A DNA stretch of 64,000 nucleotides. It comes from Rhodococcus sp. W8901 (GTDB lineage: Bacteria > Actinomycetota > Actinomycetes > Mycobacteriales > Mycobacteriaceae). The stretch covers positions 3,472,001 to 3,536,000 of the forward strand of contig NZ_CP054690.1 of the NCBI RefSeq assembly GCF_013348805.1, read 5' to 3'. A program made the translations under genes and the position numbers. The notes below the pieces were generated by a model that saw only the letters and a list, made by a program, of their open reading frames with translations, ran no database searches and had not been told where the DNA came from. Positions 58,442 through 64,000 of the stretch are shown here, in pieces. Within the stretch, counting starts at the first letter, position 1, and each line of letters begins with the position of its first letter.

Positions 58442-58567
58442 GCCGTCCAGGATAGGCGTCGACGTGCGCATACCGGCGGGCCGTCGCCCCATCGGTGCCG
58501 CTCGTCACACCCGTGACCGGTGTATCTGGTCACATTCACCGCGCGTACGTCGAGCGAACTCCGACGT

Positions 58568-58583
58568 GTAACACCCGCGAAAC
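58568..58583. promoter_or_regulatory. GlnR box upstream of glnA
   Basis: GTAAC-ACCCGC-GAAAC matches the actinobacterial GlnR half-pair GTnAC-n6-GAAAC exactly. It lies 98 bases upstream of the glnA start, next to TAGGCT (a possible -10). GlnR is the global nitrogen regulator known to act on glnA in mycobacteria and Streptomyces. Binding here is inferred. Confidence 0.65.
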
Positions 58584-58681
58584 ATAGGCTTGATTAACGG
58601 GCAACACCGGCTCTCTACCGTCTTGCCTCGACGAAACCGCCGAAACCCAACCGGCAGGTAACCGACTGAAGGAGCACCAAC

Positions 58682-60118
58682 GTGGCTTTCACCACAGCCG
58701 AAGAGGTCATCAAGTACATCGCCGACCAAGAAGTCGAGTACGTGGACATCCGATTCAGCGACCTGCCCGGCGTTCAGCAGCACTTCTCCATCCCCGCGTC
58801 CGCGTTCAACCAGGACGTGTTCGAGGACGGCCTCGCGTTCGACGGCTCCTCGGTGCGCGGCTTCCAGTCGATCCACGAGTCCGACATGATGCTGCTCCCC
58901 GACGTGTCGACCGCGCGGATCGATCCGTTCCGCAAGGCACGCACGCTGAACATGGACTTCTTCGTCCACGATCCGTTCACCCGCGAGGCCTACAGCCGCG
59001 ACCCGCGCAACGTCGCCCGTAAGGCCGAGGAGTACCTGGTCAGCACCGGGATCGCCGACACCGCCTTCTTCGGCGCCGAGGCCGAGTTCTACATCTTCGA
59101 CTCGGTCCGCTACGACTCGGCGATGAACGGCGCATTCTACGAGGTGGACTCGATCTCGGGTGCATGGAACACCGGCGCCGAGGTCAACGCCGACGGCAGC
59201 CCCAACCTCGGCTACAAGGTCCGCGCCAAGGGTGGCTACTTCCCCGTCGCCCCGTACGACCACTACGTCGACCTGCGTGACGCGATCTCGACCAACCTGA
59301 CCAACGCCGGCTTCGAGCTCGAGCGCGGTCACCACGAGGTGGGCACCGGTGGTCAGCAGGAGATCAACTACAAGTTCAACACGCTGCTCGCGGCGGCCGA
59401 CGACCTGCAGCTGTTCAAGTACATCGTGAAGAACACCTGCTGGCAGTACGGCAAGTCGGCCACCTTCATGCCGAAGCCGCTGTTCGGCGACAACGGCTCG
59501 GGCATGCACGTGCACCAGTCGCTGTGGAAGGACGGCAAGCCGCTGTTCCACGACGAGGCCGGTTACGCGGGCCTGTCGGACCTGGCTCGCTGGTACATCG
59601 GCGGCATCCTGCACCACGCGCCGTCGCTGCTCGCGTTCACGAACCCGACGATCAACTCCTACCACCGCCTGGTGCCGGGCTACGAGGCCCCCATCAACCT
59701 GGTGTACAGCCAGCGCAACCGTTCCGCGGCCGTGCGTATCCCGATCACGGGCAACAACCCGAAGGCCAAGCGCCTCGAGTTCCGCGCACCGGACTCGTCG
59801 GGCAACCCGTACCTGAACTTCGCGGCGCAGATGATGGCCGGCCTGGACGGCATCAAGAACAAGATCGAGCCGATGGCTCCGGTCGACAAGGATCTCTACG
59901 AGCTCCCGCCGGAGGAGGCCCGCAACATCCCGCAGGCCCCCACCAGCCTGAACGCGGTCATCGATCGCCTCGAGCAGGATCACGACTACCTGACCGAGGG
60001 TGGCGTCTTCACCACCGACCTGATCGAGACCTGGATCTCGCTCAAGCGCGAGCAGGAGATCGCCCCGGTCAACCTGCGTCCGCACCCGTACGAGTTCTCG
60101 CTGTACTACGACTGCTGA
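58682..60118 (+). CDS. glnA: Glutamine synthetase type I
   Basis: A 478-residue GSI-beta dodecameric enzyme that makes glutamine from glutamate and ammonia. [10 protein letters not shown] is the N-terminal signature, [10 protein letters not shown] binds metal, and [16 protein letters not shown] is the ATP/active-site block. Tyr406 in [10 protein letters not shown] is the adenylylation site, so activity can be switched by GlnE. GTG 58682 has AAGGAG 8 bases upstream. It corresponds to glnA1 (Rv2220), also exported and used for poly-Glu wall material in pathogenic mycobacteria. A GlnR box lies upstream. Confidence 0.96.
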   Translation: MAFTTAEEVIKYIADQEVEYVDIRFSDLPGVQQHFSIPASAFNQDVFEDGLAFDGSSVRGFQSIHESDMMLLPDVSTARIDPFRKARTLNMDFFVHDPFTREAYSRDPRNVARKAEEYLVSTGIADTAFFGAEAEFYIFDSVRYDSAMNGAFYEVDSISGAWNTGAEVNADGSPNLGYKVRAKGGYFPVAPYDHYVDLRDAISTNLTNAGFELERGHHEVGTGGQQEINYKFNTLLAAADDLQLFKYIVKNTCWQYGKSATFMPKPLFGDNGSGMHVHQSLWKDGKPLFHDEAGYAGLSDLARWYIGGILHHAPSLLAFTNPTINSYHRLVPGYEAPINLVYSQRNRSAAVRIPITGNNPKAKRLEFRAPDSSGNPYLNFAAQMMAGLDGIKNKIEPMAPVDKDLYELPPEEARNIPQAPTSLNAVIDRLEQDHDYLTEGGVFTTDLIETWISLKREQEIAPVNLRPHPYEFSLYYDC

Positions 60119-60181
60119 GTCAGATAGTGCGCTGACCTGCTGCACTACGTGACGCCACCCGCGTCCGTCCCCAGCAGTTCC

Positions 60182-60233
60182 CGAGTCGACCCGCTCCGCG
60201 ATCACAGATCCGATCGCCGAGCGGGTCGACTCG
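60182..60233 (+). terminator. Terminator of glnA
   Basis: CGAGTCGACCCGCTC (60182-60196) pairs exactly with 60219-60233. An inner stem GCGATC/GATCGC extends it. TCTGTAT follows. It lies 64 bases past the glnA stop. Confidence 0.75.
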
Positions 60234-60403
60234 TCTGTATCCGGCCACGGATGCGGCAGCGAACTCCGGTACGTTCCCGAGCGGCCTAGCCTGATTGAAG
60301 TGCCACATGCACGACTGGCGCCGCGAGCCGAGGTGCATGCCAAAAGGGCTCGACGCACCAGAGACAGGTTCGATCACACTTCCACGCGGACGGAGACCGA
60401 CCG

Positions 60404-61345
60404 ATGGATGCCGACAACCTTGTTCTCGTTCCCGGCGCCGGCGGCGTGGGCCGCGTCATCGTCGACCGACTGCGCGCGCTCGACGTACCGGTTCGTGTGA
60501 TGGTCCGCCGCGTCGATGATCGCGCCGACGAGTTGTCCGCGCTCGGCGTGGAGGTCGTCGTCGGCGATCTGACCAGGCCGGAGACCGTTGCGGCCGCGCT
60601 CGAGGGTGTGGGGCGGATGCATTTCGGAATGAGTGTGTCACCGGACCATCTGCTGGCGGCGACCGTGGTGGCCACCGTGGCGCGGGAATACGGGAGGCTC
60701 GACGGTCTGGTGAACCTGTCGCAGATGACGGTGTCGCAGATGACCACCACCAGCACGGCGGAGTCGCACCAACAGCGACTGCACTGGCTGGCGGAGCAGG
60801 TATTCGACTGGTCAGGGTTGCCGGTGGTCCACGTGCGACCGACGGTGTTCCTGGACAATCCGCTGTTCACCACGCTGGCTGCGCGGTCGATCCGGGAGAA
60901 CGGGACGCTCGCGCTGCCGTTCGGTACCGGGCGCACGTCACCGGTCGCCGTCGACGACGTCGCCCGGGTGGCCGCCACCGTTCTGCGCGACCCGGCCCCG
61001 CACGTCGGACATGTCTACGAACTGACGGGTCCACGCACTCTCGACATGGTCGGCGTGGCCGAGGAGTTCTCACGGGCGCTCGGGCGCTCGGTGCGCTATG
61101 TGGACGTACCGCCGGACCGGTGGCTGGCCGATGTGCTCCCGAAGGCGGGACTGCCACGACACACCGAGCAACACATCGCAACCATGGCCCGGCTGCACCG
61201 GGAGAATCGCTACGCCCGCGCGACCGACGACGTCTGGCGCCTGACCGGCGTGCCGGCACAGACTGTCGAGGCGTTCGTGGCCGCACGCCGGGACTTCTAT
61301 CTGCTCGGCGGAGATGGGACGAGCCCGTCACTCCGATCGGAGTGA
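60404..61345 (+). CDS. NmrA-like NAD(P)-binding oxidoreductase
   Basis: A 313-residue atypical SDR/NmrA-like protein. The dinucleotide motif is VLVPGAGGVGRVIVDRL, with RVMVRR after strand 2, an NADP-type arginine pair. GVEVVVGDLTRPETVAAALEG and LVNLSQMTV are family blocks. It lacks the YxxxK catalytic pair of normal SDRs, so it may be a sensor or a quinone reductase-like enzyme. The leader is about 100 bases long, with a possible TAGCCT promoter at 60287. The stop codon lies inside the terminator palindrome. Function unknown. Confidence 0.8.
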   Translation: MDADNLVLVPGAGGVGRVIVDRLRALDVPVRVMVRRVDDRADELSALGVEVVVGDLTRPETVAAALEGVGRMHFGMSVSPDHLLAATVVATVAREYGRLDGLVNLSQMTVSQMTTTSTAESHQQRLHWLAEQVFDWSGLPVVHVRPTVFLDNPLFTTLAARSIRENGTLALPFGTGRTSPVAVDDVARVAATVLRDPAPHVGHVYELTGPRTLDMVGVAEEFSRALGRSVRYVDVPPDRWLADVLPKAGLPRHTEQHIATMARLHRENRYARATDDVWRLTGVPAQTVEAFVAARRDFYLLGGDGTSPSLRSE

Positions 61346-61354
61346 CGGGCTCGT
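61319..61354 (+). terminator. 36-base perfect palindrome overlapping the oxidoreductase stop codon
   Basis: 61319-61336 is the exact reverse complement of 61337-61354 (core GAGCCCGTCACTCCGA). The stop TGA (61343-61345) lies within the right arm, so the last codons of the gene also encode the terminator. Confidence 0.75.
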
Positions 61355-61364
61355 AGCTAGTTTC

Positions 61365-61385
61365 ATCAGAGCACGAGGCTCTGAT
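61365..61385 (-). terminator. Short hairpin at the end of the third NlpC/P60 gene
   Basis: ATCAGAGC (61365-61372) and GCTCTGAT (61378-61385) pair around ACGAG. The right arm touches the minus-strand stop codon. GAAAC follows on the minus strand. Weaker than the neighbouring palindrome, which could also serve. Confidence 0.5.
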
Positions 61386-61888
61386 CAGTAGCGGCTCGCG
61401 CCGGAGAAAGGCATCGCGTCGATCGACGAGACCTTCACGTTCTCGCCCTCGGTGGGCGCGTGGACGACCTTGCCGTTGCCGATGTAGATGCCGACGTGAT
61501 CCGAGCCGTAGAAGCCGATGACGTCACCGGGCTGGAGGTTCGACTTGGAGACGGGGGTGCCGCCCGAGACCTGGTCGTAGCTGGTACGCGGGACGGACTT
61601 GCCGGCCTGCTTGTAGGACCACTGGACGAGGCCGGAGCAGTCGAACGAGTTCGGGCCGGTCGCGCCCCACACGTAGGGTGAGCCGATCTTGGACTGGGCT
61701 GCGTTTGCGGCGGCCTGGCCGGTGGAGCCGGCGACCGGGGTGACCTCGACCGAGCTGCTGCCCCAGCTGGGCGCCGTGAACGGCTGCGCCATGGCGGGAG
61801 CGGCGGGGATCATGATCGCGCCGGCGGCGACGGCGCCGAGCAGCAGGCCGCGGGTGGTACGGGTCAAGCGGGTGTTCTTCAGGGCCAT
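61385..61888 (-). CDS. NlpC/P60 family secreted endopeptidase
   Basis: A 167-residue minimal wall hydrolase. The signal peptide (basic KNTRLTRTTRG, hydrophobic core, cleavage near AMA at 34) is followed by an NlpC/P60 domain at about 58-167: catalytic Cys84 (FDCSGLVQWSYKQAG), histidine in DHVGIYIGNGK and VVHAPT. It resembles the gene at 26181 closely in the domain but lacks its linker. GGAGGA lies 9 bases before ATG 61888; upstream codons are excluded. I found no ydaO aptamer in its leader, so its control differs. Confidence 0.87.
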   Translation of the reverse strand: MALKNTRLTRTTRGLLLGAVAAGAIMIPAAPAMAQPFTAPSWGSSSVEVTPVAGSTGQAAANAAQSKIGSPYVWGATGPNSFDCSGLVQWSYKQAGKSVPRTSYDQVSGGTPVSKSNLQPGDVIGFYGSDHVGIYIGNGKVVHAPTEGENVKVSSIDAMPFSGASRY

Positions 61889-62103
61889 TCGAGGGTCCTC
61901 CGAGTCTTGCTGTGGTCCGACACTTGGTCTGGCATCGGTGTTCGGGCACAACCCAGAGTTCCGTCGTTACCGGATCGATACACCGGTAGATCTACCCGCA
62001 TGGGTACCTGTTTCGTCCCCCGGCTACCTACGCGCCTCGGAAAACCCACTCTGACCAGCGCATATACCTCGGACTACGTGTGTTGCCGGTCACTCTCGGA
62101 GCC

Positions 62104-62142
62104 GTGACGGCGCTGTGACGGGGGTCATCACAGCGCCGTTAC
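62104..62142 (-). terminator. Hairpin after the EEP-family gene
   Basis: GTGACGGCGCTGTGA (62104-62118) pairs with TCACAGCGCCGTTAC (62128-62142), with one G-T pair. It lies 26 bases past the minus-strand stop at 62169. Confidence 0.7.
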
Positions 62143-62168
62143 GTAGTCGCCGGGCGCGAATCGGTCGG

Positions 62169-63269
62169 TCAGGAGGCGGATCCACCGAGCGCCGGCAGGC
62201 ACCGGTAGGTCGCCATGACGGCCTTGTGGTCGGTGGGCCACGGCAGCGGGGAGTCGACGAATCGGTCCTGCGTGCTCTCGATCACCCGCTCGTTGCGGAC
62301 GATCGACTCCCGCGGTCCGACGATGCCGGCCGACGTCAGGCGCAGGCGGGAGTTCCGGCTGGCGAAGATGTAGTCGATGCGGTCTCGCTCGTCGGCCTCG
62401 GGCGCCCACGTGAGTTCGGAGACGGGGACGTCGGGATTTCCGGCCGGCCAGGTGAACCCGGGGTGGGTCACCGGGTTCGGGTACATCCGCCGGTAGGAAT
62501 CGGCATATCCGGCCTGCTCGAGCAGCCGGGTCGATTCCCACGGCAACACGACGCCGTTGTGGTCGAACAGGTCCCTGGCCTCCGCCGTCCAGTCCAGGTT
62601 CGACGGCTCGTTGAAGTCGCCGCCGATGATGACCGACCTTCCCTTCTCCCGTTCCAGCGCCGCATCCTCCAGGAACGCGGAAATCACGGCAGGACGGCCC
62701 GAGTCGATGTTGACTCGCTGGACCACGTCCGGGTCGGTGACAGGACCCGGCATCTTGCCCCAGCCGAACTGCGAGAACTCGCCCGGGCTGGGGATCCCGC
62801 CGCCGTACCCGCGCGGAAGGTACGTCGCGTACCACCGGTACTCGAGGTGCGCCGAGTACACGGCGAGCTCTGGTCCGCCCGGCACCGACACGACCGCCTT
62901 GACCATGTAGTCCAGCGCGCCCGTCTCCTCGACCGGGAACCGGGACAGGATGCCGGTGTCCGACGACGTGGCGGTGTGGAACCGGGACCCTCGCCGGCCG
63001 AGGATGTCGGCGAGCGCAGTTGTCGCGTCGCCCGATTCGGAGAGCAACACGATCGATGCCCGGGTGGACTCGATGATGTCGGCGACCCGCTCGAGACCGT
63101 TCGGGATCTTGCTCCCGCTGTGCCAGATATTGATGGACAGGACGCGCACTTCCTGGAACGGGAACGCTCCGGCGGACGCGGCCGTGCCGATCGCCCCCGC
63201 ACCGAGGGCCGCCGTTCCTGCAGCCACCGTGAACGCCTTCATTGCCTGACGCCGTGTCAGCGAAGTCAT
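62169..63269 (-). CDS. Secreted endonuclease/exonuclease/phosphatase (EEP) family protein
   Basis: A 366-residue protein exported by a Tat-like signal (TRRQAMKAF, then a hydrophobic, Ala/Gly-rich core to about residue 36). The mature part has the EEP fold: LSINIWHSG (Asn ligand), LLSESGD (Glu ligand), SAHLEYR (His), IIGGDFNEPSNLDW (Asp and Asn) and a C-terminal PTDHKAVMATY (Asp-His). This core is that of DNase I, sphingomyelinase and inositol phosphatases; the substrate cannot be chosen. RIDYIFAS is the conserved Asp. AGGAGAG favours ATG 63269; GTG 63272 is an alternative. Confidence 0.83.
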   Translation of the reverse strand: MTSLTRRQAMKAFTVAAGTAALGAGAIGTAASAGAFPFQEVRVLSINIWHSGSKIPNGLERVADIIESTRASIVLLSESGDATTALADILGRRGSRFHTATSSDTGILSRFPVEETGALDYMVKAVVSVPGGPELAVYSAHLEYRWYATYLPRGYGGGIPSPGEFSQFGWGKMPGPVTDPDVVQRVNIDSGRPAVISAFLEDAALEREKGRSVIIGGDFNEPSNLDWTAEARDLFDHNGVVLPWESTRLLEQAGYADSYRRMYPNPVTHPGFTWPAGNPDVPVSELTWAPEADERDRIDYIFASRNSRLRLTSAGIVGPRESIVRNERVIESTQDRFVDSPLPWPTDHKAVMATYRCLPALGGSAS

Positions 63270-63409
63270 CACACCACTCTCCTCATCGTCTGCCGCTATG
63301 GCGCAGCGATGAGACCAAACGGAACTGAACGGTCCGCGAACCGGACATTACCGGCACGCGGGCGGAGGATGACCAGCCGAAAGGTAGTGGTCTACGGCGA
63401 CATACGACG

Positions 63410-63712
63410 TCAGCCCGGTAGCTTGGCCGCCAGGATGTCGACCTTGCTGATGTGGGGGTGCCCGACGAAGAGTTCGTCGGCCCGCGCCATGAGCGCCGCG
63501 GCGACCTTGCCCGCGAGATGGGCCTGGCGGCCGGCGTCGTCGGGGAAGGCGTCGAAGATGCCGAAGGTGGCGGGCCCGAACTGGAGGGCGAACCACGCGA
63601 CGGTGTCGGGTTCCTCCTGCACGAGCGCCAGGGCACTCTCGAGGAACTGTGCCGCCTCGTTTTCCTTGCCGCGTTTCGCCTCGACGCGGACCAGCAGTGC
63701 GGCGGTGACCAT
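63410..63712 (-). CDS. ABM-domain (antibiotic biosynthesis monooxygenase-like) protein
   Basis: A 100-residue ferredoxin-like alpha/beta protein: TAALLVRVEAKRGKENEAAQFL, then DTVAWFALQFGPATFGIFDAF and a C-terminal helix-strand. This is the small ABM/dimeric alpha-beta barrel family, which includes cofactor-free monooxygenases and heme-degrading enzymes but also many of unknown use. The histidine in VGHPHISKV is notable. GGAGG lies 9 bases before ATG 63712. It may be cotranscribed with the EEP gene, about 140 bases downstream. Confidence 0.82.
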   Translation of the reverse strand: MVTAALLVRVEAKRGKENEAAQFLESALALVQEEPDTVAWFALQFGPATFGIFDAFPDDAGRQAHLAGKVAAALMARADELFVGHPHISKVDILAAKLPG

Positions 63713-63786
63713 CGGATACCTCCAGCGGTCGTACGGAACGAACCACTCCTCACTGTTCTCGCATGCTCCGACCGCGTCAACGACGA

Positions 63787-63815
63787 CGGGAGGCCACGCG
63801 CCGCGCGGCCTCCCG
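63787..63815 (-). terminator. Hairpin after the luciferase-like gene
   Basis: CGGGAGGCC (63787-63795) pairs with GGCCTCCCG (63807-63815) across an 11-base loop. It lies 14 bases past the minus-strand stop at 63830. Confidence 0.65.
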
Positions 63816-63829
63816 TACGTGTGGATCGA

Positions 63830-64000
63830 TCAGTCGATCTCGGCGAACCGCGGAATCAGGTGCTCGGACACGTGCTTCGCCTCGTCGATCAGCGGCCAGC
63901 CCGCGAGGATCAGGCCGATCAGCCCGGTGCGCTCACGCAAGGTCCGGACGTGGCCGGTGATCTCGTCAGGCGCGCCCACGTAGTACACAGCGGACGACCC
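63830..64000 (-). CDS. Luciferase-like (LLM) flavin-dependent monooxygenase, C-terminal fragment
   Basis: The last 56 codons of a minus-strand gene whose start lies beyond the right edge. VYYVGAPDEITGHVRTLRE is the typical end region of bacterial luciferase-like TIM-barrel proteins: the G-x-P-D/E-E-I turn, then helices. It closes with GWPLIDEAKHVSEHLIPRF, also typical. The flavin or F420 preference and substrate are not visible. Call rests on a short segment. Confidence 0.65.
   Translation of the reverse strand, partial: GSSAVYYVGAPDEITGHVRTLRERTGLIGLILAGWPLIDEAKHVSEHLIPRFAEID

Noticed and set aside
60295-60519. Small open frames in the leader of the NmrA-like gene, one with TAGCCT 7 bases before a GTG
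   Set aside because: They are in other frames than the gene, Arg-rich and without conservation cues. TAGCCT is kept only as a possible promoter for the gene itself.
61889-62103. Possible second ydaO riboswitch before the third NlpC/P60 gene
   Set aside because: I looked for GGGGTGAATC and the CCGTCAGCTAA block on the minus strand and found neither. A 12-base palindrome GGTAGATCTACC (61985-61996) is present but is not diagnostic.

Overview
The window is chromosomal DNA of a mycolic-acid actinobacterium (Corynebacteriales), most like Rhodococcus or a close relative. The evidence is high GC, many GTG starts, enzymes for lipoarabinomannan, PIM and mycolate-type envelopes, and a gene order that follows the Mycobacterium tuberculosis Rv2172c-Rv2220 block almost gene for gene (assigned from memory of that genome, not from a search). 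It looks like conserved core chromosome. I see no insertion sequence, phage, CRISPR array, tRNA or rRNA.

Layout. 1-1605: a TetR regulator cut by the left edge, divergent from a secreted alpha/beta hydrolase. 1673-8147: metF, then a polyprenyl synthase, phytoene desaturase, mannosyltransferase MptA and phytoene synthase, so carotenoid genes are interleaved with a lipoarabinomannan gene. 8208-14156: the Rv2175c-type DNA-binding protein, kinase PknL with a four-PASTA sensor, aroG, an exoribonuclease and mannosyltransferase MptC. 13848-20173 (minus strand): a run containing two SRPBCC proteins, an ArsA-like ATPase, a CxxCxxCxxC protein, a ROK kinase, an acyltransferase, a DUF218 protein and a DUF4436 protein. 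20343-27475: fadD15, pimB, a membrane metallopeptidase and two NlpC/P60 hydrolases, one behind a c-di-AMP (ydaO) riboswitch. 27476-31172: a DnaQ/GIY-YIG fusion, an Lrp-type ligand domain, trpD and an unknown gene.

31299-39474: the aerobic respiratory chain (ctaE-qcrC-qcrA-qcrB and ctaC-ctaF), interrupted by a carotenoid oxygenase and an unknown gene. 39775-47664: asnB, adenosine kinase, the ErpA-type Fe-S protein, glycerate kinase, a DUF3043 protein and cobU-cobT-cobS. 47728-60118: ilvE, gcvT, pepA, the E2 subunit dlaT, a TIGR01777 protein, lipB, lipA, a DUF4191 protein, an RDD protein and glnA behind a GlnR box. LipB and LipA make the lipoyl groups that DlaT and the glycine cleavage system use. 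60404-64000: an NmrA-like oxidoreductase, a third NlpC/P60 protein, a secreted EEP-family protein, an ABM-domain protein and the end of a luciferase-like monooxygenase.

Two patterns run through the window. Many genes have a NANNNT -10 hexamer 6-8 bases before the start codon and no Shine-Dalgarno, which suggests leaderless transcripts. Most gene ends carry strong GC-rich hairpins. The least explained items are the ATPase/Cys4/SRPBCC operon and the paired NlpC/P60 leaders, one of which looks like the riboswitch leader with its aptamer removed.
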